NCBI GenBank assembly: GCA_905250115.1
Contig: CAJNOI010000161.1
Span: 22,038-86,037, forward strand
Origin: Adineta steineri
Lineage: Eukaryota; Rotifera; Eurotatoria; Adinetida; Adinetidae
Reading direction: 5' to 3'
DNA length: 64,000 bases
The position numbers were made by a program, and so were the translations under genes. This document shows positions 24,201 through 35,220 of this stretch, in pieces. Numbering within the stretch: the first letter of the stretch is position 1; the number at the start of each line of letters is the position of its first letter. The notes below the pieces were generated by a model. The model had not been told where the DNA came from and did no database searches. It saw only the letters and a list, made by a program, of their open reading frames with translations.

Positions 24201-27200
24201 ATGAATGACGATAAAAGTAAAAAATCTTTAAAATTTAAAACACTTGATGAAATTAAAAATGATGCTCTTTATGATTTAAATCCTTTCTCAAAAAAACGAC
24301 GATCACAATTAAATACATCTGTAACGACAACAACAGCAGCAGCAATATCAAAAATAAATGACGAGAATAATATAGAAGATCAAGTACTAAATCTACTTAG
24401 TGTTTTTTTTTTTCTCTTTTTGCTAATTGTTTTTATTAATCATACATAATGTTTTTTTTTATTTATTTAGGTTATTACTGATTCAGATAATGGCGATGAT
24501 TCAGATGATGAAGTTACAGGAGGAATTAATGAAAAATCAATAACAACAAGTGGACAAAAAAAACAAAAACAACGAAAGGTTAAAAATGTTCTTTTTTTAT
24601 TGTACTATATAAAGAAAAACGAGATTCAAAGAAAATGCTTTTAACCTTTCATAAAAGAACAAAATTTGATATTTAAAAAATAAATTAGAATACAATTTTT
24701 CTTTCTCAGAATGATCATCAAATATTTACCTTTTGATTCTATATAGACATACGCATCAGAATTATTACCAATGGGTTCTGGTGATGATCCATCAAAATCT
24801 ATGATTTCATTATCAAATTATCTGATGAAAAAACGTAAATGGCCATATCGAGGATGGCATAAACGTTTTTTTGTTTTACAAAATGGTTCATTAATCTATG
24901 GAAAATCAGAACAAGAAGTATAAATAACATAAAATAAATCTATTTCCTTACAGAATTCTCTTCTTTGTAATAGATAAAACGTGGACGATATAATGGTAAA
25001 TGTGATATAGGTTTATGTATTGTTACATTTATTCGTGAATTACAACGAATAAATATTGATGAAACAAATTCTGTATATCATATAAAAATAAAAGATAAAA
25101 AAACGTTTGAACAATGGCTTGAACAAATAGCTATACATCGGAATAATCGACAAAAAATACTTGAACAACAAAGTCCATTAATTAAAAAATTAGATTCATT
25201 TGATGACATAAAAAATGAAAATAATACAAATATTCAATCATCAAATGATAATACTACACCATCATCTGATCGTTTATTTTATAATGGTAAAATACAAATA
25301 CTTATCTATTTAAAAAAAATGATTTATTATAGATTTTGCTGATATTCAAATACAATTAAGTAGTCTATCGGATATTCTTGAACAAATTAAGATCAATACT
25401 ACAATAACAACAACAACAACAACATCAAGTGTATCTTCAAGATCGATTGTTAGATTTTTATTTTTTTTCAATTTTCTTTACTATATATTGTTATTCTTTG
25501 GCAGGATGGTGGGAAGACAAGTGGTGGGCATACACCATCTGCTAGTATAAGTAGTATAAATTCTTTTACATTACCTGATGCTCAACGACAAGACTACTTT
25601 GAAATGTCCAAAAAAGGTTTTATTCACAATAGTTTAAAACATTTTGATGAAATTATCTTTTTCAGTTTTTGATAATCTCAATAATCTGTACAAACGATTA
25701 TCTGTTCTTGCTATAGAACAACAGCAACAACAACAACAACAACAACAGCTAGTAAGTGAGAATTGAAATAGAAGAAAGATGTTTAAATTAATTTTTAGAC
25801 TAACTCAGCATCTATCGGAACCAGTAATACTCTTCAATCAATATCATCCTCATCGACGATTATGTCTCGACATGGATCGATTTTTTATGATGCGCCTGAA
25901 GCTCTTAGTTGTCTTATTTTAAATGAAGATAAAGATGAAATCGAGAAAATGGTATGTATAAATAATTATATCTGAAATGTAATTTAATATTTTGCCTAAA
26001 TCATTATTTAATCATAAAAATTGATTTTTTTATTGGAAAAAAAATCTTTTATAAAAGAAATAGCGAGTTCACGCTATCTGATTTATATTCAATCGAATTT
26101 AGATAAGGATGAATGTTTTTATTCAATTCCGGTCCCGGAAGTTTTGATCTCAATGAACTTCTTTTTAAGTAGAAGAGATCAATTGTAACCTAATTCTCAT
26201 TCATATACTATACAGAATGCTTGAAATGTATTTAGAGTATTCCAATCAGTGAAGCAAATAATCGGAAAAAAAAGAATGCCATATTTCCTTAGTGATTTTC
26301 AGACTCAAGTAAGACAAAAATATTCTGTAACTATTGAGAATACAATTTACAATGGTATCTATGTTTATATAAACAAATAAAAAAAGAATCGAATTTGAAT
26401 TAATTATTATTAGCTTTTAAAAACAAAATCAATAGAACATTATTTTTTCCTGTCTAGTCTTCTTAATGCATCTAATTGAAAGAATAATTTCTCGATCTTT
26501 ACGCTCTTTTTTTTTAAATTTAGTCCGATTCTGACTCATCAAGTTGTGGTGATGATGAAAGCCATGCAGATGATATATCTCGTCAATCAGCTATTCCACC
26601 TCAATTAAGTATGTTGAATATTTTTCTTCGAAAAACAAAAATCATAATTGATTTATATCCTCAATTAGAACCACCACAAATTCAATGGCGTCGTTCATCA
26701 TTACCAGCATATGCGCCAGATACATCGAATATTGGTTTATGGAATATTATGCGTAAAGCTATAGGAAAAGATTTATCTCGTGTTGCTATGCCAGTTATAT
26801 TAAATGAACCATTAGGTTTATTACAAAAATTATGTGAAGAAATGGAATATTCAGATTTACTTGATCGTGCATCACAAATTGACGATGGTCATTTACGTCT
26901 TGTTTATGTTGCTGCATTTATTGTCTCGACATATTCATCAAATTATTATCGAACTGGAAGAAAAAATTTTAATCCATTATTAGGTGAAACATATGAATGT
27001 ATACGAGAAGATAAAGGATGGAAATTCATTGCTGAACAAGTAAATTTGTTACTTTTATTATCATTTATAAAAATAAAATTCTATTTTTTTAAGGTTAGTC
27101 ATCATCCACCAATAAGTGTTTGTAGTTGTATTTCACCAAATTTTATATTTTCACAAAGTAAGATAGTAAAGAAAATGAAAAACACAATCTGATTGTATGA

Positions 27201-29524
27201 TTTTAGAATTACAAGCAAAAGTTAAATTTTGGGGAAAATCAATGGGTAAAAATAATTCTCTTGTTTATTTAATTTAATACCATTTTTTTTGTATTAATTT
27301 AGAAATCTTTCCGGATTCAACTAATACATTAATATTTCCAAAATATAATGAAACAATCACATGGAATAAATGTACAATGTGTATACATAATGTTCTATCA
27401 CCAGAACGATGGATTGATCATTATGGTGATGTTCTTGTTGAGAGTTCATTTGGTAATAAAGCTCGAATTAGTTTTATACAGGTATGAAAAAATTTTCTTT
27501 CTAACAATAAGAACAAGACATAAAAATAATTTTAGAGTGATTATCGAACACGTTTAAATAATGCAGCTGGTGATATTGAAGATGCTACAGGAAAAGTAGT
27601 ACATAAAATATTTGGTCATTGGCATGAGAATATTTTTTGTGGAAATGATCAAACAGCTAAATGTATTTGGAGACAGAGTATGTTATAAATACATTTTAAA
27701 AATATACTTCGGATGTCATTAAATTATAACTAACGAGTATTTATGAACGATCTTTTATATATAAGGTCGTAGAGTAGAAATATATAATACATTCTACAAT
27801 CAATAAAAGGCTTTTAGACGGAAGGAGAAGTGTGTGTCTGTGACGCACTTCTTCTATTTGTGAAAACAATTTAATTAAGTGAGCAGCACTATTACATAAG
27901 ATTGTAAAAGTTCATTCGAATTACATTTGTAGGTCACAAAGGAATTAACTATTAGTATATTTAAAAAGAATGATTGAGGAATCTTACGAAATAAACATGT
28001 AGAATGATATTAAGTGTCATTAATGGTCTGATTTCAATACAAAGGATTCAATTACTCCCAGAGAAAAATGTTCGCTCTGCGTTCATTTCTTTTTTTCTAA
28101 GAATAGATGTTTAAATATGAGTATTTTACTCTATTCTTATTATATTTAGTAATGAAATATTGAGAAGAAAATATCTTTAAGTGTTCTCTTTCGATTTTCT
28201 TTTGTCTATAAATAATACAATAGTGTTCTAGTAAAATGCTCAAAGAATTTAGATAATTTGATACCATTTAGCGAGATTAAATATCTATTATATAGAAATA
28301 TGAAACCTTGTTGAAAAATAATACTTTTGAGCCTTCGTATATAAGAAGGTATGAAACTAGATGATTTCCAAAAATAAAACATATAGCAGTTTTGAATAAT
28401 ACTTCGCGCTAATTAGGTAATTTTTTAATACCTACGACCTTTTCTTAGAGATTAAAAATGCACCTTATATTTTAGGAGGGTGTGGGTGTTTCAAAAAGAT
28501 TTTCTTCATAAAAGTTAGTCCAGCTAAGATTTCGAAGTTTCACTTCAAGGTTGAAAACTATAATTTTTCTATAGATCTAGAGTCATACAACAGATATGTA
28601 ATAGAAAGAAACTTCCTGGTGAATCTAAAATCAGATGATCAATAGATAATAAACCTCCTACAGCTAAAAGTGCAATTGTCAAAAAAAGAAACTATTCTGA
28701 ATGGAATTCATTAAAGTTATCATTGTTATATGAGTATAATACGACACTATTAGTGTGAAATAGAAATACAACCGTACTGATTACTACTATGACGTCATGA
28801 CTTAGTATATCTTGATATTAAAGCCAATAATCGAGTACTATGTTCCGCTAATTCCTTAACCTATAAAATGATTCTTTTATTAATGTATTCGATTCTTTTT
28901 TTCAATAGTTTGTTTTCTGTTGTGACAAACAAGATGCTATATTGATTTATTAAGAGTATTATATAAATCGACATTCTTCTTTATAGATTTTTAATCTATG
29001 AAAAGAACTAATATATATATATATCATTTTGAGAATGGTTGATCATTTATATGCTTTTATTTACTTTGAAAAAAAAATGACATGTGAAATTGCTTGTCGA
29101 ATTGAATAATTCATTCTATATATTATTTAGGCGCTGTACCGGAAAACTCTAAACAATATTATGGTTTTACTCGATTTGCTATTGAATTAAATGAATTGAA
29201 TGATGATCTTCGACAACAATTGCCACCAACAGATACACGTTTTCGACCAGATCAACGGTTTGTTTAATATTTTCTAATTGAATTTTATTGTTCTTTTTTT
29301 TCTATATTAGTTTACTTGAAGCTGGTCAAATTGATCAAGCTGAAAAAGAAAAAGCTCGTATTGAACAAGCTCAACGATCACGTTCTTCAACTGGCCTATG
29401 TCCAAAATGGTTTAAACAAGATGGTGATTCATTTAATCTTGTTAATAATGAAGATCCATCACATAATTATTGGAAAAAACGTGAAGAAAATTGGTCTAAT
29501 GTAGAATTTATACAATTATGGTAG
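24201..29524 (+). CDS. OSBPL: Oxysterol-binding protein-related protein (ORP3/6/7 type)
   Basis: This is a lipid-transfer protein expected at ER-plasma membrane contacts. Exons are 24201-24383, 24471-24578, 24747-24917, 24974-25286, 25333-25448, 25505-25616, 25666-25751, 25799-25951, 26524-26608, 26669-27039, 27094-27157, 27207-27245, 27303-27481, 27536-27677, 29131-29257 and 29311-29524 (2463 nt, 820 aa). Domains in order: an acidic N-terminus; a PH domain (from about residue 115, [19 protein letters not shown]); poly-Thr and poly-Gln linkers; an FFAT-like motif IFYDAPE (about 392) for VAP binding; and the ORD with signature EQ/VSHHPP split across exons (about 565-572). Late ORD blocks [23 protein letters not shown] and a terminal LW place it in the ORP3/6/7 branch. 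AATAAA lies at 29895-29900. First-exon choice is uncertain. Confidence 0.92.
25717..25749 (+). repeat. CAA/CAG run encoding poly-Gln in the ORP gene
   Basis: A nearly pure CAA/CAG array within exon 25666-25751 encodes about 11 glutamines between the PH domain and the FFAT-like motif. It lies in a predicted disordered linker and is likely length-variable. Confidence 0.8.
25952..26523 (+). other. 572-bp ORP intron
   Basis: This is a GT..AG intron between the FFAT-like exon and the Ser/Asp-rich exon before the ORD. It holds no coding frame and no obvious repeat. Confidence 0.7.
27678..29130 (+). other. 1.45-kb ORP intron
   Basis: This long GT..AG intron interrupts the ORD. It is AT-rich, lacks a sizeable open frame and has an (AT)n run at about 29008-29022. 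I see no clear transposon ends, though its length is far above the gene's typical 50 bp. Confidence 0.65.
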
Positions 29525-30886
29525 CTACATATGAAATTTAATCATGCAATTATGTATGACAATTTATTTCTGCTTAGCTTACTAGTCATTTTTTGTTTTT
29601 GTCTTCTTTCTTTCTTTCTTTCTTTCTTTTTTTTGATTTAGTGTGATGGAATGAGGCTAAGTTGATAAAAATGAATTACAAAATACTCATTTATGTGCAA
29701 ATTTGTATTGTCATTCACTTTTGTGTTGGTGTATTGTCTGTTTATTTTTGTTTCTCAAATTATAATCTACCATGCTTGTTTTTTAACTAATAATGCTCAG
29801 CTGTACGTCAAACAGTGCAAATTCTAACGAAGGAAAAAAAATATATAAGGGATTATTTAATATAAAAGTTATGATAATAATAAATGTCAATCTAAATAAA
29901 AATATTGAATATTGATATTACAAAGAAAATGTCGTTTATTGTTTTGAATGTAAGTCCTTTTCATATATTCCAGGTAAAGTTTCATTAACTATTGTAAGAA
30001 GAGGTCAATAGTTAATCCTACTAATTGGTGTAATTAGTCACAATATACATGTTATTAGTTTTCTTATTAAGAACAACATAAATTTTGAAAAAAGTAGATT
30101 AAATCAAGAAAACATAATTATATGTGTCCTAAGCAATGATTCTTATGTCGTTGAGTTTAGACATCATGAACTAGATCATAATGACTAATTTCTAAAAAAA
30201 GATATACTTAAACTAACTCCTCTATGAATGAAATTTTTCTAAAAGAGTAAACATGAATAATACTAATAGACAATATATAACTATCTTATTTTTCTTCTAA
30301 CTGAGATTTATTCAATAATCTCCCAAAAGATTTCTATTAAATAAATAAATATTTGTCAATCCATTATTCACTTCAATATGTTTTTCTATTCAAATAATCT
30401 CTTTAAATCTTTATATTGATTAAATCAAATGTTAATTTTCATTATATATTAATATAAGAGATTTGTTTTTGTAAGTCTATATTTAAATTTAATACCTTCA
30501 AATCAGACTGTTTATTTTTGATTAAATTATTCAAGAAAAAAATGTCATGCGCTGTTGTTTTTTTTTTTTCATCTCAAAAAACAATTATCTTTTCCTAATG
30601 CGTAAATATCACAACATGATAATTTGATAAACTAATGTTATGTTTTTGTTTCATTACAATAAATAGAATTTGTTGTCATATTTTTGATTTATTAAAATTA
30701 AATTAGAAAAATAATGTCAAACATACAAAAGATTTTTAATTATTATATCCATTCGATTTTAGACAAATCGCTCTATGTAGAATTTAGTTTTAATCAAGAA
30801 AGGTAGAATAAAAAAAAGTATATAATTCTTTATTCCGCGTGTGCGTGCAGAAAAAAAATGATGCAAAAAATGTCATAAGCTTACAG
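29525..30886. other. ORP 3' region and intergenic DNA
   Basis: This contains the ORP 3' UTR, a (CTTT)n microsatellite at about 29604-29630, and otherwise AT-rich sequence with no coding frame. Confidence 0.5.
29604..29630. repeat. (CTTT)n microsatellite
   Basis: At least six CTTT units lie in the 3' flank of the ORP gene. Confidence 0.85.
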
Positions 30887-31083
30887 TATATAAGGAAAAA
30901 AAAGGAAAACTGTCGAGCTGGATCGAGTAACGAGGGTGATCGGGTTGCTTAGTGGCGTTCTTCTTTCTGTTTTCCTTTTATCATTTCTTCTTTTTCCTTA
31001 TATGTTTTTCATTCACATTATTACTTTCCATTCATCCAATTTTATAAGAATTTTCACAAGAAATTGTCGTTTGGTAACAACAG
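30887..31083 (+). promoter_or_regulatory. Candidate TATA box and untranslated first exon of the NCS gene
   Basis: TATATAAG at 30887-30894 is followed about 30 bp later by relatively GC-rich sequence and, at 31081-31084, a CAG/GTAAAT donor. The NCS coding exon is preceded by a strong acceptor (TTAATTTTCAAG ending at 32873) with no in-frame ATG just after it. A noncoding exon of about 30917-31083 spliced across a 1.8-kb intron would fit. A second similar TATATAAGGA lies at about 31240. This is inferred from signals only. Confidence 0.3.
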
Positions 31084-32873
31084 GTAAATATTATTTCATA
31101 TCATACTTAAAAAGAATTGACTCATCTTGACAAAGTAACTAAATTGAAAATAAAATTTTCTTTCTTTTTTTTTGACATTGATAATGAATGTTTTTTAAAA
31201 TGTTAAAAATGACGTTTTCAATTATATCGTATTCTTCAGTATATAAGGAGTAAACATAGCAGTCAATCCTATAATTTATTATAAGTCAGAAAAAAAAGAA
31301 TTTAAACAAACGAATTTCTTTCAATTTTTGATAGTCAAATATTAATATTTTTCCAATAGAAAAAAAAATTTGTATTGAAATATTTAGGAATATAAAAATA
31401 TTTTTGAAGATATTTTTCAATCATTATAGCATAATAAATGTTAAATAATAATAGAAAAGTCAGTTTAAAAATTTAACTGAAAAACCTATAAAGTTTTATT
31501 TTTAGAATTATATTTGATACTGTTAATAGAAAGATTTAAAACAGCTTATTTAGTTAAGAACGTAAAATTCAAGCACAAGAGTAATCTTGTAAGTTGTATA
31601 GAAGTTACTATTCATTGCATACGATTTTAATGCTCATTAACCATCCAAGAAACTTCTCTTAATGCACTATGTTGTCTTATTTTTTTCCTCTCTCTCTCTC
31701 ATTCTCTCTTGTTTTTACGCTCAACATCCTTTCATTCATGTATATGTGGGTTTATGGTAGCAACCGAAGTGAAACTTGATGATGATTATCATATCTTTTC
31801 TATTCTTTTTTTTTTCCTCGACTATTCTTCCTTTGTAAATATCTTTTAACTGTTAAAGAAGAAGAAGAAGAAGAAAAAAAAAGAACATACGATAGTAAAA
31901 GTATGTATGTGCATAAAATTACTAAATAGAAAACAATACCACATGAGAAAGAATTGTCTTCAATATATATTTATATATATATATATTGAATGAAGTCCGT
32001 TTAATCATTCATTCAACTAGTTATTATTTGCTCTTTTATTTCGATTATCTCGAACGGTAGTTCTTTTCTTTTATTATTCCATTCCTTTTTCTTTTTGTTC
32101 CAGTCATTTTCTTCATTTTGCTTCGCTAAGCTGCTGTCAGAATGTCTGTTACACTCCTACATTGACTGATTACAAGTCTAAAAAAAAAACCATCAGTATT
32201 TTCTTCATCTTTTTCGTCTGCTTTGTTATAGTTACTAACGCTAGCATAAATGGATAAGGGAAGTGATCTTCCTTATTCAGGAAATTCTATTTTTTTTTCT
32301 CCACAGCATTACTATCTTTCTATCCATACAAATATTAGTAACAGTAGATTATTTGTTTTACAGGAACTATCGTTATCGTATCAATAATTCAGTTAGAAAG
32401 ATAAGTGCGTTCATCACTTCAATTATTGTATATAGATCTATATTAATGAAAAAAAAATCTATGAAGTTTTATATAAATCTTATTTTATTCAATGCAAATA
32501 AGCCTATACTTTGATGATTAGATGAGTATATCTGCGTATGATATTTTTATATATAATATTTTCTTCTCCTTCTTCGCCTCTCACATTCGTACTTTTGATT
32601 CAATCTGGTGTCCTAAACACACAATGTCACCATATTCTTTGATCAAATTAATATTCTAACATATGCCTATATTATAAAAACAAGAAATGTACTGTTCTTC
32701 TATCACAAATCTAATATACGTATAAAAATGCAAGTTTCTTTTCTTTTGTCTCTATACATTTCAATATCATATAAGATTCTATGCGTGACTTAAAAGTTAA
32801 GTATGAATTGGTGAAGTACCTAAAATTCTGTTTTATTTTACATTTTTAATCGATTTTTTTTTTAATTTTCAAG
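31084..32873 (+). other. Noncoding stretch upstream of the NCS gene (possible 5' UTR intron)
   Basis: This is AT-rich, with (TC)n at about 31689-31706, a (GAA)n tract at 31856-31875 and an (AT)n palindrome at about 31963-31986. Frames such as 32263-32514 are AT-driven and lack domains. Confidence 0.45.
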
Positions 32874-32907
32874 ATTGAATATTTCCTCTCCGGTGAATGA
32901 TCAATAC

Positions 32908-34078
32908 ATGGGCACACACTTTAGTTCGGCGACGCTGGACGACGCCACGATGGATTTGATTAAACGTAAAACAAAAATGAAAACATCTGAAATAACAGAT
33001 TGGTTCAATGAGCTCAAGGTAAAAATAGAGAGAATATATATATATGTGCCCGATGATCAACAACTTGAATTCTTTTTTTTTTTATACTGAAACGATAAAA
33101 TTTCCGATTGCTTTTTTTGAAAAAGAAATTTAGAGCAAACAAAAATAGTACCCTATAAATTTGTTTTGATAGTATAAAAAAGAAAAATAGTAATGCATTT
33201 TACTGCACCAGATGTTTTTCGTCTTCTTCTTCTCTAACAGATCATTATGAAAACAAAGATAAAAAACAAAACTCAAAATATATTTTGAATCTTGTCCTTT
33301 GACACCAAGAAAAAAAAAAGAGAAGGAAACTGTTATGCACAATTCTTCTCAATAAAATAAAAGAAACAAAAGATCTCATAATGAATTCTATGATCGTATC
33401 TACTATTGAGAAAATTAATTAATTATGAAAAAAAATTTTTTTTCTTCTAGTCTCGTTGTCCAAATGGTAAAATGACAAAAAAAGATATGTTAAAATGCTA
33501 TAGAGATTTGAGTACATGTGACATGGATAAAGTTGAACATGTTGTTAATGCTATATATAAAGCATTTGATATAGATAATGATGGCAAAGTCGGTAGGAAA
33601 CCATATTCATAGAATAATATTATTCTATTCTAATTTATTTCTGTATATATATAAATAGATTTCAAAGAATTTGTCATTGGCTTTTTATTAACCACAAAAG
33701 GAACAATGGAAGAAAAACTTGATTATACATTTCAACTTTATGGTATAATTCATTGATTTAAATATTTTAGAAAAAAAGATGTATTTATGATCATTTAGAT
33801 ATAGACAAAGATGGTTATATTGATCAGACAGAAATTGATGTTATGGCTAAAGTATTTTTCAAAATTTAAATAATGCTAATTATGAAAATCTATTTTATAT
33901 TTAGTATGTACTACGTATGTTAGGTGGTAATGGTAATGAGCTCGAATCGATTGAATTGCTCAAACATTTTATTAGTTCATGTCATTGTAATGAACAAGGA
34001 CTTATAACTAAAGAAAATTTTATTCGAGCCTTATCAAAAAATGAATTACTTAGTCAATTATTATCTCCATTTACTTGA
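32908..34078 (+). CDS. Neuronal calcium sensor family EF-hand protein
   Basis: This is a frequenin/visinin-like calcium-myristoyl switch protein. Exons are 32908-33018, 33451-33592, 33659-33742, 33799-33851 and 33905-34078 (564 nt, 187 aa, typical NCS length). The start ATG at 32908 gives MGTHFSS, fitting the N-myristoylation pattern (Gly2, Ser6). An upstream in-frame reading begins only at a non-ATG codon. EF1 is degenerate with the NCS-type CPNGK. EF2 (DIDNDGKVDFKE) and EF3 (DIDKDGYIDQTE) are complete. EF4 (SSCHCNEQGLIT) has lost its acidic ligands, so only two calcium sites are predicted. The linker LTTKGTMEEKLDYTFQLY is NCS-like. Sequence is divergent from NCS-1; the exact subfamily is not resolved. 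Confidence 0.88.
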
Positions 34079-34887
34079 AGAAAAAAAGATGAAGAAGAAA
34101 AAGTTAATCCCACTTTGATTATTAATGCAAGAAAAAAAACAAAAGCTTCCTTTGAATGTATCCACTTCCCATTGGTTGTACATCTTTCTGTTTATTTTTT
34201 TCTTTCTTATTGTCATATGTATTTTTATTTTGCAAAAGAAAATGACATAACGAATAATTATAATCTAGGGTTTAAAGAAAATTACGTCAGATTAGCAGGT
34301 TTTATTTCTAGAGGAAATTTTCGAGGTTAACCAATTGACATATTAATGATACATGACAAGGACTTCTTATCTGTTATAAATGATTATATTCATGCGATAG
34401 TTGCGTGCCTAAACAACATTTTTCAATGATAATGAATGTTCAGCAGGATTATTTCTAAAGAGAAATATCTTTCTATATTTTTTATTTTGTTTAGAAAGAT
34501 TTATTTGACACGGGAAATTATATATAAGTAACAGGATTTCATAATAATAATAATCTTGATGAAATATATATATATATTTCTGTTTTCGAACTTGATCAAA
34601 ATCAACGAGACTATCGATTGATTTATTAATATAGGAAAGGAAGATAAAAGGCAAGCTAGATGCTGACATGTTAGAATAAACAGCACACATCATACTATTT
34701 CAATTGCGCATGAACTTAGAAGCAGATCTATAGTTACCATATGGTCATAATCTTAATTTATAAACTTTTAGTTCAACAAAAAAAACCGCTTTTTCTTCGA
34801 TAAAATTTAAGCGCTCTCTCATTAATATAATTTTCATTTATATTTCGAAATCATCATCTTGTAGTTTTATTTTTCTAATCTATAAAA
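34079..34887. other. Intergenic DNA between NCS and the small peptide gene
   Basis: This is AT-rich. The frames at 34115-34330 and 34409-34693 have no start context, domain or splice support and look like chance readings. An (AT)n run lies at 34565-34577. Confidence 0.5.
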
Positions 34888-35082
34888 ATGTTAATCAATG
34901 TTCAACGTTATCTTTTTGGTCTTTTATTTACTATTATGTTATTCATCAATACATATCATGGATTCATTGATGCACGTAGGACTAATCATCATCAAGTTAT
35001 GAAACCAAGAAATTTCAATCATAAACATCATGGATATAGTGGTACACATAAACGAACATCAAAATATCGACATTCAATATAA
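34888..35082 (+). CDS. Small secreted basic, His-rich peptide (candidate gene)
   Basis: A single-exon 64-aa frame starts MLINVQRYLFGLLFTIMLF, a good signal peptide (short basic start, hydrophobic core), probably cut near HGFIDA. The remaining roughly 38 residues are strongly basic and rich in His, Lys, Arg and Asn. There are no Cys pairs and no amidation motif, though dibasic RR and basic KR sites occur. A consensus AATAAA lies 25 bp after the stop (35107-35112), supporting a real short transcript. I do not recognise the family. It could be a secreted peptide or, less likely, a chance frame. Confidence 0.55.
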   Translation: MLINVQRYLFGLLFTIMLFINTYHGFIDARRTNHHQVMKPRNFNHKHHGYSGTHKRTSKYRHSI

Positions 35083-35220
35083 ACATAATGCTATTAGTTT
35101 TTTGTTAATAAAGTTATAAAAAAGAATAGAATAGATAGATTTGTATTTCAATTAGATTTTTTATTATTTGAACATTAAAGTTTACTGAGTGAAAACGTGA
35201 ATATGGCAGAAAGAAAAAAT

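Noticed and set aside
32875..32907. Upstream in-frame start of the NCS protein
   Set aside because: The first codon is TTG; the ATG at 32908 gives a standard N-myristoylation start.
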